Assembly (NCBI GenBank): GCA_036381515.1 | Contig: DASVCR010000015.1 | Location: 1-64,000 of the forward strand | Source of the DNA: ZC4RG20 sp036381515 | Lineage (GTDB): Bacteria; Pseudomonadota; Gammaproteobacteria; Steroidobacterales; Rariloculaceae | Direction of reading: 5' to 3' | DNA: 64,000 nucleotides | In this document: positions 32,780 through 41,270 of the stretch, in pieces | Numbering within the stretch: position 1 is the stretch's first letter | How the letters are laid out: the number at the start of each line of letters is the position of its first letter | Program-made: the position numbers and the translations under genes | The notes under the pieces: model-generated | Told to the model about the DNA's origin: nothing | What the model saw: the letters and a program-made list of their open reading frames with translations, nothing else | The model's database searches: none

Positions 32780-34793
32780 CGCTCGCGTCGGGCTCCGCTG
32801 CATCGCTCGAGTCAGGCTCGGCTGCATCGCTCGAGTCGGTCTCGTCCGCATCGCTCGGTTGCGCCGGTCTCGGCTCGAGCTCCGGCAGCAGCGGCACGGT
32901 TTCCTCGCGCATCAGCCGGACCGGCTGCTCGGCATCCTCGAGCTGCAGCTGGCGGAAGTACTCGTACTTCTCCAGCGTCACGCTGGACCGCTGGATGCTG
33001 TCGCGCAGGATCACGGGCCGGATGAACATCATCATGTTCGTCCTGACCCGCTCCGTCCTGCGCGCGCGGAACAGCCAGCCGAGACCCGGAATCCGTCCGA
33101 GGCCGGGCACGCGCTGCTCGTTCTGCCGCAGCTGGTCGTCGATCAGGCCGCCGAGCACGATGATCTCGCCGTCCATCGCGAACACCTCGGTCGTGATGCG
33201 GCGCGTGTTCGTGATCAGGTCCGCGGCACCCTCTGCGCCCGGCGCGATGCTCGACTGCTCGAGCTGGATCGTGAGGATCATGCCGTTGCCTTCGTTGATC
33301 TGCGGCGTGATCGTCAGCGTCGTGCCGACGTCCTCGCGCTGGATCGTCGTGAACGGATTGACCGATCCCGGCACCTGGCCGACCTGCGCGAACTCGCCGG
33401 TCCTGAACGGCACCGTCTGGCCGACGTGCTGCTCCGCCTCGGCGTTGTCGAGCACCATGATCTGCGGCTCGGAGATGATGTTGACCTTGCCGTCCCCGCG
33501 CAGCGCCGAGACGAGCGCGGCCCAGCTCGTGCCGCTGTCGCGAAGACGCCCGACCGCGAACACGCCGCCCTCCGGGATCGCCGCGGGCGACGGCGTGTCG
33601 CCCTGCGCGGCCGCGCCGAGCTGCACGATGCCCGGCGTGGTGGAGCCGAAGTTCGTGAGGCCGATCGCGTCGTCGCTGTCCGATCCGTCGATCGCCCACG
33701 TGACGCCGAGCTGCGCGGCCTTCTCTTCACTCATTTCGACGATGATCGCGTTGACCTGGACCTGCGCGCGCGGGATGTCGATCTGGTCCACGACCGCGAG
33801 AATGTTCTGCATCACGCGGGCCGGCGCGCTGATCACGAGCGCGTTCGTCGGCACGTGCGGCCAGATCTGCACGGGACCTTCCTGCGGCGACGCGCCTGCC
33901 TCGGCCGGCGTTCCGCCCGGGGCAGCCGGGGCGCTGCCGCCGAACTGCTCGTTGAGGCGCATCGCGAGCTCCTCGGCGTCCGCGTAGCGGAGGAAGTGGA
34001 CGCGCGTGTCGCCGCCGCCCTGCACGGGCTCGTCGAGCAACGCGATCAGCGCGCGGTAGCGCAGGCGCTCGGTCTGCGAGCCGCTCAGGAGCACGCTGTT
34101 CGTGCGCTCGTGCGCCTGCAGCTGCACGGTCGGCGCTCCGCCCGACGCGGCCTGGGCGCCCTGCGCCATCGCGGTCAGCGTGCGCACGACGTCGCTCGCG
34201 AACGCATGCTCGAGCCGGATGACCTCGATGTCCTGCTCGGCCTCCCGGTCCATCGCGTCGATCACGTTGACGAGGCGCTCGATGTTCGCGAGACGATCGA
34301 CGAGAACGAGCACGTTCGAGTTCGGCAGCGCGGTCAAGTGCGCACTTTGGCCCATCAGCGGCCGCAAGACGGGCACGATCTGCGCGGCGCTGATGTTCTG
34401 GACGCGCACGACCTGGGTGACGAGCGCCTCGCGGTCGTCCGCGGTGAAAGGCGTCGGCAGCGTGCGGGCGTTCGCGTCCGGCACGATTCGCACGAACTCG
34501 CCGTCGTCGATGTCGACGAGATTGTTCATCGAGAGCATCGTCCGGAACGCTTCGTACAGCGCGTCCGCCGACAACGGGGTGTTCGTAAGGAACGTTACGT
34601 TGATGTTGCGCACGCGCGAGTCGACGAGGAAGTTGCGTCCGGTGACGGCGCCGATCGCCTCGATGACCGTGCGCAGGTCGGTATCGCGATAGTTCGGCGT
34701 GAACTGCGCCCGGACGGGGCTCGCCGCAGCGAGCACGAGAACGGCGAGGGCGGCCATTCGTCCCAGCCGGCCGGACATCGTGCCGACGCTCAA
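32769..34793 (-). CDS. gspD: Type II secretion outer-membrane secretin GspD
   Basis: GspD forms the 15-mer secretin channel in the outer membrane. The 674-residue product has a signal peptide ending ASPVRAQ and the N0 domain (FTPNYRDTDLRTVIEAIGAV). N1-N3 domains follow, with VVRVQNISAAQIVPVLRPL, VIRLEHAFASDVVRTL and VHFLRYADAEELAMRL. The secretin core ends in VPGLGRIPGLGWLF. The C-terminal tail is a short acidic repeat (SSDAAEPD twice) replacing an S-domain-like end. Start is TTG at 34793, supported by GGGGAG 5 nt upstream; ATG at 34778 is the alternative. It overlaps gspE by 11 bp. Confidence 0.93.
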   Translation of the reverse strand: MSVGTMSGRLGRMAALAVLVLAAASPVRAQFTPNYRDTDLRTVIEAIGAVTGRNFLVDSRVRNINVTFLTNTPLSADALYEAFRTMLSMNNLVDIDDGEFVRIVPDANARTLPTPFTADDREALVTQVVRVQNISAAQIVPVLRPLMGQSAHLTALPNSNVLVLVDRLANIERLVNVIDAMDREAEQDIEVIRLEHAFASDVVRTLTAMAQGAQAASGGAPTVQLQAHERTNSVLLSGSQTERLRYRALIALLDEPVQGGGDTRVHFLRYADAEELAMRLNEQFGGSAPAAPGGTPAEAGASPQEGPVQIWPHVPTNALVISAPARVMQNILAVVDQIDIPRAQVQVNAIIVEMSEEKAAQLGVTWAIDGSDSDDAIGLTNFGSTTPGIVQLGAAAQGDTPSPAAIPEGGVFAVGRLRDSGTSWAALVSALRGDGKVNIISEPQIMVLDNAEAEQHVGQTVPFRTGEFAQVGQVPGSVNPFTTIQREDVGTTLTITPQINEGNGMILTIQLEQSSIAPGAEGAADLITNTRRITTEVFAMDGEIIVLGGLIDDQLRQNEQRVPGLGRIPGLGWLFRARRTERVRTNMMMFIRPVILRDSIQRSSVTLEKYEYFRQLQLEDAEQPVRLMREETVPLLPELEPRPAQPSDADETDSSDAAEPDSSDAAEPDASDGN

Positions 34794-34840
34794 CGTTCTC
34801 CCCTTTCTCTCGATGACGGGTTCATCATGCTGCCCCCCAA

Positions 34841-34882
34841 CTAATAAATGAGCCGAGCTCTCTAATAAATGAGCCGAGCTCT
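34841..34882. repeat. Tandem 21-bp direct repeat between gspC and gspD
   Basis: Two perfect adjacent copies (34841-34861 and 34862-34882) begin CTAATAAATGAGCCGAGCTC. The right copy ends two bases before the gspC stop codon. The stretch is non-coding and AT-richer than its surroundings. Confidence 0.9.
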
Positions 34883-34884
34883 CG

Positions 34885-35832
34885 TTACCGTCTGGCGTTC
34901 ATCAGACTCTGGATCTGAGTCGTGTCGATGACCATCACGTTCGGGACGCCGTTCCGCAGAATCGTGACCGACGCCTGCGTCGACTCCCCGAGCGCGTCGA
35001 AGACCTGCAGCGCCTTGGCCGGATCGTCGAGCCTGATGCCGTTGATCTCCGTCACGACGTCGCCGGGCACGAGGCCGAGCGCATCGAACGTCTCCCGGTC
35101 GCGGCCGGGATTCAGGCGAAAACCGACCATCTGCCCGCCTTCCATGTGAGGCGCCATCCGGAACAGCTGCGTCAGGTTCGCCGAATTCTCCGTCACGACG
35201 TTACGCAGCGACGGATCCTCGCTCGCCGAGTTGTCCGGCTGCGTGAACGCCGGCGGAGGCGGCGGCGCGCGTCCGGCCAGGCCGGTGCTCGCGGTCCGCG
35301 TCTCGTCGAAGCGGAGCGTCTCGAGCTGCCCGCCCCGATTGATGATGACCCGATCCCGGTACACCGCGTGCAGCGTCGTGCCCCCGGCGTTCTCGATCTC
35401 GTCGCCGACCGCATACGCCTTCTGCTCGCTGCGGCCGCTGACGATATGCGCCCGGGACAGCTTGCCGTTCTCGTCGGCGGTGACCCCCGTCAAGACCAAC
35501 GGCAGCGTGGTCTCGGGCGCATCGAGCTCGGAATTGACCGGCTCGGCCGGCGCCTCCTCGATCCGCGCTTCCCCGAAGAGGTGTGAGTCCTCGAGCGCCG
35601 AGAAGTTCGCCGCGGAGCGGGCGTCGTCCGCCGACGGCTGAACGATTCGGGGGGGTGGGCGGTCGAAGGCATGGTGCGGGATCAGGGCCCAGGTGAGCTC
35701 GGCGAGCCGGTACGCGATCGCGAGCAGGAGCAGGGCCACCACCACGGGCGGGAGTACCCGGTTCGCTGATCGGAGCCACTGCTCGGGCGATTGCTCGGTC
35801 AGCGCCCCGAGAGTTTTTGCGACGTCGATCAC
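34885..35832 (-). CDS. gspC: Type II secretion inner-membrane protein GspC
   Basis: GspC links the inner-membrane platform to the secretin. The 315-residue product, starting at GTG, has one membrane helix at about residues 27-47 (VLPPVVVALLLLAIAYRL). A Pro-rich linker and the HR domain (about 95-185, LPLVLTGVTADENGKLSRA and YAVGDEI) follow. The C-terminal PDZ domain carries GFRLNPGRDRETFDALGLV and PGDVVTEINGIRLDDP. It is the first gene of the gspC-D-E-F operon and is followed by a 91-bp gap with a tandem repeat before gspD. Confidence 0.93.
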   Translation of the reverse strand: MIDVAKTLGALTEQSPEQWLRSANRVLPPVVVALLLLAIAYRLAELTWALIPHHAFDRPPPRIVQPSADDARSAANFSALEDSHLFGEARIEEAPAEPVNSELDAPETTLPLVLTGVTADENGKLSRAHIVSGRSEQKAYAVGDEIENAGGTTLHAVYRDRVIINRGGQLETLRFDETRTASTGLAGRAPPPPPAFTQPDNSASEDPSLRNVVTENSANLTQLFRMAPHMEGGQMVGFRLNPGRDRETFDALGLVPGDVVTEINGIRLDDPAKALQVFDALGESTQASVTILRNGVPNVMVIDTTQIQSLMNARR

Positions 35833-35859
35833 GGCGACCTCCGATCCCGGCGGTACCGA

Positions 35860-35889
35860 ATCATAGGCGCCTGCGGCACGTCGTCACAA
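35860..35889 (-). promoter_or_regulatory. Promoter of the gspCDEF operon
   Basis: On the minus strand TTGTGA (35889-35884) and TATGAT (35865-35860) are separated by 18 bp. The start point would be near 35853, about 20 nt before the gspC GTG. Confidence 0.55.
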
Positions 35890-36032
35890 GTCGCATACGG
35901 GCGACAAGTGGCTGAATTTATAGGACGTAGTGCGCAGATCATGACTCGGGTCACAAGCGGTTGCCGGAACATTGCGAGGTTCCGAATCCGTCGGTAAATT
36001 GGGAGACGAAAAGGCCGGATGAATTACCACGC

Positions 36033-36362
36033 ATGTCCGATGATCGACTGAAACCGGGTAGAGAGGACGACCACGGGATCGCCACGGAAGAGGCGCGCCC
36101 GATCTTGAAGCGCCCTCCGCTGTATCGCGTCATTCTACTGAATGACGACTACACGCCGATGGAGTTCGTCGTCCAGGTGCTGCAGAAGGTCTTTTCACTG
36201 GACCGCAACACGGCGACGCGCATCATGCTGGAGGTGCATACGAAAGGGAAGGGTGTCTGCGGTGTCTACACCTACGAGATCGCCGAAACGAAGGTGGCGC
36301 AGGTGACGGGCATGGCCCAGCAGCATCAACATCCGCTGCTTTGCACGATGGAAGAGACCTGA
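36033..36362 (+). CDS. clpS: ATP-dependent Clp protease adaptor ClpS
   Basis: ClpS delivers N-degron substrates to ClpAP. The 109-residue length is normal. The core LYRVILLNDDYTPMEFVV holds the N-degron pocket (the N-D-D-Y-T-P-M motif), followed by VHTKGKGVCGVYTYEIAETK, all strongly conserved. The ATG at 36033 starts MSDDRLKPG; an upstream in-frame ATG at 35961 would lie in the intergenic region and is less likely. The stop codon overlaps the clpA start (TGATG). Aat, encoded nearby at 39182, creates N-degrons that ClpS recognises, so the cluster is functionally coherent. Confidence 0.96.
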   Translation: MSDDRLKPGREDDHGIATEEARPILKRPPLYRVILLNDDYTPMEFVVQVLQKVFSLDRNTATRIMLEVHTKGKGVCGVYTYEIAETKVAQVTGMAQQHQHPLLCTMEET

Positions 36363-38638
36363 TGCTATCTAGCGAACTCGAATACTGTCTGAACGAGGCG
36401 TTCCAGCGCTCGCGCGAGGAGCGTCACGAATACATTACGGTCGAGCACCTGCTGCTCGCGCTGCTCGACATTCCGCAGATCATCGAGATCCTCCGCGCAT
36501 GCGGGGCGGATATCGCGCGGCTCCGGCAGGAGCTCAGCGACTTCATCGAGGATTCGACGCCGCGGCTTCGTCCCGACGAGGATGACGACGTCGACGTGCA
36601 GCCGACCCTGGGCTTCCAGCGCGTGCTGCAGCGCGCCGTGTTCCACGTGCAGTCGAGCGGCAAGAAGGAGGTCACGCCGGTCAACGTGCTGGTCGCGATC
36701 TTCAGCGAGAAGCAGTCGCAGGCCGTGTACTTCCTCAGCCTGCAGGACGTCTCACGGCTCGACGTCGTGAACTACATCTCGCACGGCGTCGCGAAGCTGC
36801 ACGAGGACAAGGCGGATCCGGAGCGCACGCTCGGCGATCCGCGCGGCGGCGCGGAGCCGAGCGCGCTCGAGCGTTTCACGACGAACCTGAACGCGCAGGC
36901 CGAGGCGGGCAAGATCGATCCCCTGATCGGGCGCGAGCTCGAGATCGAGCGCACGGTGCAGATCCTTTGCCGCCGCCGCAAGAACAATCCGCTCTTCGTC
37001 GGCGAGGCGGGCGTCGGCAAGACGGCGCTCGCAGAGGGGCTCGCTCGGCTGATCGTCGAGGGCCGCGTGCCCGACGTGCTCGCCGACAGCACGATCTACG
37101 CGCTCGACATGGGCTCGCTGATCGCCGGCACGAAGTACCGCGGCGATTTCGAGAAGCGGCTGAAGAGCGTCGTCGCCGAGCTCAAGAAGCAGCCGGGTGC
37201 GATCCTCTTCATCGACGAGATCCACACGCTGATCGGCGCCGGCGCCGCGTCGGGCGGCGTGATGGACGCGTCGAACCTGATCAAGCCCGTGCTCGCGAAC
37301 GGCGAGCTGCGCTGCATCGGCTCGACGACGTACACCGAGTTCCGCAACATCTTCGAGAAGGACCACGCGCTCGCGCGCCGCTTCCAGAAGATCGACGTCC
37401 CGGAGCCGTCGGTCGAGGAGACCGTCGACATCCTGCGGGGCTTGAAGAGCCGCTTCGAGGAGCATCACGGCGTCGTTTACGAGGACGAGGCGCTGCGCGC
37501 GGCCGCGGAGCTCTCGGCGAAGCACATCAACGACCGACATCTGCCGGACAAGGCGATCGACGTCATCGACGAGGCGGGCGCGAACTGCCGGCTGCAGCCG
37601 GCCGAGTCGCGCCGGATGGTCGTCGACGTCGAGACGATCCAGAACATCGTCGCGAAGATGGCTCGCATCCCGCCGAAGACGGTGTCGGCGTCGGATCGCG
37701 ACGTGCTGCGCAATCTCGAGCGCGATCTCAAGCTCGTGATCTTCGGGCAGGACGAGGCGATCGAGGCCCTCGCGTCGGCGATCAAGATGTCGCGCTCCGG
37801 GCTCGGCGACGAGCGCCGTCCGGTCGGCTCGTTCCTGTTCTCGGGCCCGACCGGCGTCGGCAAGACCGAGGTCACGCGTCAGCTCGCGCTGACGATGGGC
37901 GTCGAGCTCGTGCGCTTCGACATGTCCGAGTACATGGAGCGGCACACGGTCTCGCGGCTGATCGGCGCGCCGCCGGGCTACGTCGGCTTCGACCAGGGCG
38001 GCCTCCTGACCGAGGCGATCACGAAGAATCCGCACTGCGTGCTCCTGCTCGACGAGATCGAGAAGGCGCACCCCGAGGTCTTCAACCTGCTGCTGCAGGT
38101 CATGGACCACGGCACGCTGACCGACAACAACGGCCGCAAGGCGGACTTCCGCAACGTCACGATCGTGATGACGACGAACGCCGGCGCGCAGGAGATGAGC
38201 CGCGCGTCCGTCGGCTTCACGAATCAGGACCACACCTCCGACGCGATGGAGGTGATCAAGCGGATGTTCACGCCGGAGTTCCGCAACCGGCTCGACGCGA
38301 TCATCCAGTTCAAGCCGCTCGACAAGAAGTCGATCGCGCGCGTCGTCGATAAGCTGATCCTCGAGCTCGAGGCGCAGCTCGACAAGAACAACGTGACGAT
38401 CGAGCTCGAGCCTGCGGCGCGGGAGTGGATCGCGGAGCGGGGCTACGACGAGAAGATGGGCGCGCGGCCGATGGCCCGCGTGATCCAGCAGCACATCAAG
38501 CGGCCGCTCGCGGAGGAGCTCCTGTTCGGCAAGCTGGTCGACGGCGGGCACGTCCGAGTGGACGTCGCGCCGGGCGGCGAGACGCTCGAGCTGATCCCGG
38601 AGCCCGCGACGCGCGAGCTCGAGCATTTGCCGGAGTGA
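36362..38638 (+). CDS. clpA: ATP-dependent Clp protease ATP-binding subunit ClpA
   Basis: ClpA is the hexameric AAA+ unfoldase of the ClpAP protease. The 758-residue length matches ClpA. The N-domain begins MLSSELEYCLNEAFQRSREE. The first AAA+ module has Walker A GEAGVGKTA and Walker B ILFIDEIHTL. The second has GPTGVGKTE, VLLLDEIEKAHPEV and the ClpP-binding loop region. The C-terminal D2 small domain includes GYDEKMGARPMARVIQQHIK. Translation is coupled to clpS by the overlapping TGATG. The stop is 7 bp before a cluster of palindromic repeats that separate it from the convergent infA. Confidence 0.97.
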   Translation: MLSSELEYCLNEAFQRSREERHEYITVEHLLLALLDIPQIIEILRACGADIARLRQELSDFIEDSTPRLRPDEDDDVDVQPTLGFQRVLQRAVFHVQSSGKKEVTPVNVLVAIFSEKQSQAVYFLSLQDVSRLDVVNYISHGVAKLHEDKADPERTLGDPRGGAEPSALERFTTNLNAQAEAGKIDPLIGRELEIERTVQILCRRRKNNPLFVGEAGVGKTALAEGLARLIVEGRVPDVLADSTIYALDMGSLIAGTKYRGDFEKRLKSVVAELKKQPGAILFIDEIHTLIGAGAASGGVMDASNLIKPVLANGELRCIGSTTYTEFRNIFEKDHALARRFQKIDVPEPSVEETVDILRGLKSRFEEHHGVVYEDEALRAAAELSAKHINDRHLPDKAIDVIDEAGANCRLQPAESRRMVVDVETIQNIVAKMARIPPKTVSASDRDVLRNLERDLKLVIFGQDEAIEALASAIKMSRSGLGDERRPVGSFLFSGPTGVGKTEVTRQLALTMGVELVRFDMSEYMERHTVSRLIGAPPGYVGFDQGGLLTEAITKNPHCVLLLDEIEKAHPEVFNLLLQVMDHGTLTDNNGRKADFRNVTIVMTTNAGAQEMSRASVGFTNQDHTSDAMEVIKRMFTPEFRNRLDAIIQFKPLDKKSIARVVDKLILELEAQLDKNNVTIELEPAAREWIAERGYDEKMGARPMARVIQQHIKRPLAEELLFGKLVDGGHVRVDVAPGGETLELIPEPATRELEHLPE

Positions 38639-38645
38639 CGCCGAC

Positions 38646-38779
38646 AAAAATGGTGTCAGACACCTTTTTGGGGGGACACCGCGGGATGGTGGCCGAAAAA
38701 TGGTGTCAGACACCTTTTTCGGCTGCGCCGCGTCCGCTTCGGCGGACGGTGGCCGAAAAAGGTGTCTGACACCATTTTT
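38646..38779. repeat. Three copies of the GGTGTCAGACACC palindrome between clpA and infA
   Basis: Copies lie at 38646-38669 (direct), 38696-38719 (direct) and 38756-38779 (inverted). Each has A5 and T5 tracts flanking a 13-bp core. The second and third form a ~30-bp-arm inverted repeat with a GC-rich loop. They fill the whole convergent gap and could terminate transcription from both sides. Confidence 0.95.
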
Positions 38780-38781
38780 CG

Positions 38782-39000
38782 CTACCGCGATCGGTAGACG
38801 ATCCGGCCCTTCGTCAGGTCATACGGCGTCAGCTCGACCGTGACGCGGTCGCCTTTCAGGATGCGGATATAGTTCTTGCGCATCTTGCCCGAGATGTGGG
38901 CCGTGACGATGTGCCCGTTGTCGAGCTCCACCCTGAAGGTCGTGTTCGGTAATGTCTCCATTACCGTGCCTTCGATCTGAATTGCGTCTTCTTTTGCCAC
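38782..39000 (-). CDS. infA: Translation initiation factor IF-1
   Basis: IF-1 occupies the ribosomal A site during initiation. From the GTG at 39000 the product is 72 residues, exactly the family length, and begins with AKEDAIQIEGTVMETLPNTT, the conserved N-terminus. GHIVTAHISGKMRKNYIRIL and the terminal KGRIVYRSR complete the OB fold. A longer in-frame extension upstream has no homology and no start signal. The stop codon touches a palindromic repeat. The clpA-infA-aat neighbourhood is standard for gammaproteobacteria. A candidate promoter (minus strand TTGCCG and AACAAT, 18-bp spacing, 39064-39035) lies just upstream. Confidence 0.95.
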   Translation of the reverse strand: MAKEDAIQIEGTVMETLPNTTFRVELDNGHIVTAHISGKMRKNYIRILKGDRVTVELTPYDLTKGRIVYRSR

Positions 39001-39181
39001 AAAACAACGAATTTCGGCCCGAGCGGGGCGCAGAATTGTTGCACAACCTCGGCGGAAGCGGCAAACGGCTCGACGTGGTCCCACCGAAGCGGGCGCGGCG
39101 GCAACGCCAGGTCCTTGTCCCGTTGCGGATCGTCGAAGCGGCGGCCGCCGCAGCAGGCGCGGCGTCGCTCGGCAGGCTCCT

Positions 39182-39922
39182 CTAGGCGGGCGCCTCGCGC
39201 GCCGCCGCCTCGGCCCACTCCTCGAAGTCGCGCGTCCACGTGGCCGGCCGCTCGGGCGCGGCGCACCAATCCTCGAGCAGGCGAAGAAAGCGCTCGCGCG
39301 GGACGTCGGTCGCGCCGAAGCGGCGCAGATGCGCCGACGCGATCTGGCAGTCGATCAGCTCGAAGCCGCGTGCCGAAAGGTACCTCACCGCGGACACGAA
39401 CGCCGCCTTCGACGCGTCACTGACGCGGGCGAACATCGATTCTCCGAAGAAGACGCGTCCGATCGCGACGCCGTAGAGCCCGCCGACGAGCGCGCCGTCC
39501 TGCCACGCCTCGAACGAGTGGGCCCATCCGAGCCTGTGGAGCCTGCGGTACGCGATCGCCATCTCGTCCGTGATCCAGGTTTCGGACCCGTACGTGCGCG
39601 GCGCGGCGCAGCCGTCGAGCACGTCGCGGAACGCGACGTCGGCCGTGATCGAGAACGTGCGCCGGCGCATGGTCCGGCGCAGGCTCCGCGAGACTCTGAG
39701 ATCGGCGGGAAACAGCACGGCGCGCGGATCCGGACACCACCACAGGATCGGCTGGCCGCGCTCGTACCATGGAAAGATGCCGCGCCGATATGCGGAAAGC
39801 AGCCGCTCCGGCCGGAGGTCGCCGCCGGCGGCGAGGAGACCGTTCGGCTCTCTCAGCGCTTCGTGCGGCTCCGGGAAGACGTCCGGATCGCCTCCGGACG
39901 AAAGCCACCGGATGGCGCTCAT
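39182..39922 (-). CDS. aat: Leucyl/phenylalanyl-tRNA--protein transferase
   Basis: Aat adds Leu or Phe to N-terminal Arg or Lys of proteins, producing N-degrons for ClpS/ClpAP. The 246-residue product has PEPHEALREPNGLLAAGGDL, YRRGIFPWYERGQPILWWCP and PRAVLFPADLRVSRSL near the N-terminus. The catalytic core has GCAAPR, TWITDEM, HSFEAWQDGALVGGLYGVAI and FGESMFARVSDASK. All are hallmark motifs. It lies 6 bp downstream of the GNAT gene and 181 bp upstream of infA. The 181-bp gap holds the probable infA promoter and no gene. Confidence 0.96.
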   Translation of the reverse strand: MSAIRWLSSGGDPDVFPEPHEALREPNGLLAAGGDLRPERLLSAYRRGIFPWYERGQPILWWCPDPRAVLFPADLRVSRSLRRTMRRRTFSITADVAFRDVLDGCAAPRTYGSETWITDEMAIAYRRLHRLGWAHSFEAWQDGALVGGLYGVAIGRVFFGESMFARVSDASKAAFVSAVRYLSARGFELIDCQIASAHLRRFGATDVPRERFLRLLEDWCAAPERPATWTRDFEEWAEAAAREAPA

Positions 39923-39928
39923 CGCTCC

Positions 39929-41071
39929 CTAGCGGGCTTCCCGCCGGTACGGCACGTGGTCCTCAAGATAGTCAATGTAAGCATCTACTTGCATCGTCTC
40001 ACGAGTCAAGAAGTGCTGGACCGCGCGCCGGAAGGCCGGGTCGGCGAGGCGGTGCCACGACCATGTCGCGGTCGGCGAGAAGCCTCGGCTGATCTTGTGC
40101 TCGCCCTGCGTCCCGGGCTCGAACTTGTCGAGCCCCTCGCGGATGCAGTACTCGATGCCCTGGTAGTAGCACGCCTCGAAATGCAGGCTGTGAAAGTCCG
40201 CGAGGCTGCCCCAGTAGCGGCCGTACAGCGCGCCGCCGCCCCGAAAACAGATCGCGGCGGCGATCGGCATGCGCCCGTAGCGGGCGACGATGACGACGAG
40301 GCTCTCCGGCATCGTGCGCGCGACCTCGGCGAAAAACTCGCGGTTCAGGTACGGCGGCCGGCCGCGGCGCAGGAACGTGCGCGCATGGAAATCGTAGACG
40401 GCGTCCCAGTCCTCGGCCGAAAGCTCGTCGCCGCGCGCGTGCTCAAAGCGAATGCCCGCCTCGGCGACCCGGCGCCGCTCGCGCCGCGCCTTCTTGCGCT
40501 TTTCCGAGCTGAACGTCGCGAGGAACGCGTCGAAGTCCGCGTAGCCGCGGTTGCGCCAGTGGAACTGGCAGCTCTTGCGGGGCAGGTATCCGGCCGCGGC
40601 GAACGCCTCGCCCTCGGCCTCGGTCGGGAAGAGGCCATGCAGCGACGACGCGCCGAGCTCGCGGCGGACGTCCTCCGCGGCGCGAAGGAGCGCAGTTTCG
40701 ATCTCGCGGATCGGCTCGCCCGGCGCGACGAGCAGCCGCCGCCCGGTCGCGGGCGTGAACGGAATCGACGCGACGAGCTTCGGGTAATAGCGGCGGCCGG
40801 TCTGCTCGTACGCATCGGCCCAGCTCCAGTCGAAGACGAACTCGCCGCGCGAGTCGTGCTTCACGTAGAGCGGCATCGCACCGACGAGCCGCCCCGCCGC
40901 GCGCGCCGTGACATAGGCCGGCTCCCAGCCGGTGCCCGGACCGATGCATCCCGTGCGCTCGAGCGCAACGAGGAACTCGTGGCGCAGGAAAGGGTTCCCG
41001 TCCGACAGCGCGTTCCAGTCGCTCGGCGCGATGCCCTCGAGGGAATCGACGCGGTTCAGCTCGAGATCCAT
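39929..41071 (-). CDS. GNAT-fold protein of the DUF482/peptidoglycan-recognition acetyltransferase type
   Basis: The 380-residue cytoplasmic protein belongs to a family of double-GNAT (FemAB-like) proteins of unsettled function. Motifs include NPFLRHEFLVALERTGC, PLYVKHDSRGEFVFDWSWA, YPKLVASIPFTPATGRRLL and SLHGLFPTEAEGEAF in the first half. The second half has FSSEKRKKARRERRRV, VYDFHARTFLRRGRPPYLNR and CYYQGIEYCIREGLDKFEPG. The combination with EHKISRGFSP is characteristic of DUF482. It is probably cotranscribed with aat. Substrate is unknown; claims of peptidoglycan modification in automated annotations are not supported by anything visible here. Confidence 0.85.
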   Translation of the reverse strand: MDLELNRVDSLEGIAPSDWNALSDGNPFLRHEFLVALERTGCIGPGTGWEPAYVTARAAGRLVGAMPLYVKHDSRGEFVFDWSWADAYEQTGRRYYPKLVASIPFTPATGRRLLVAPGEPIREIETALLRAAEDVRRELGASSLHGLFPTEAEGEAFAAAGYLPRKSCQFHWRNRGYADFDAFLATFSSEKRKKARRERRRVAEAGIRFEHARGDELSAEDWDAVYDFHARTFLRRGRPPYLNREFFAEVARTMPESLVVIVARYGRMPIAAAICFRGGGALYGRYWGSLADFHSLHFEACYYQGIEYCIREGLDKFEPGTQGEHKISRGFSPTATWSWHRLADPAFRRAVQHFLTRETMQVDAYIDYLEDHVPYRREAR

Positions 41072-41232
41072 CTACGCTTGCTTGCCCGTTGCCGCATGCC
41101 CCGCGGGATCTAATGCGGACGTCGCGTTGCGGCCGTCCGTCAGTTTAGCCCGTTTTCCGGTCGGCATCGGTCCCGTTTCGCGGCATTTGGGCGCGTATTC
41201 CAAACTTGCCTTTGATCGACAACGCCCATCCG

Positions 41233-41238
41233 TATAAT
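41233..41238 (+). promoter_or_regulatory. Perfect -10 hexamer upstream of ftsK
   Basis: TATAAT at 41233-41238 is preceded by TTGATC at 41212 (15-bp spacing) or CTTTGA at 41210 (17-bp spacing). The transcript would start near 41245, 25-70 nt before the possible ftsK start codons. Confidence 0.5.
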
Positions 41239-41270
41239 CAGGCCCTTAAGATCGGAATTTGCGGTAGAAC

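Noticed and set aside
38646..38779. CRISPR array
   Set aside because: Only three copies, spacings are unequal (50 and 60 bp), orientation is mixed and the unit is itself palindromic with homologs elsewhere in the window.
38961..39269. A 102-codon minus-strand frame in the infA-aat gap
   Set aside because: It overlaps the infA start and the aat end, starts without a ribosome binding site and has no recognisable domain.
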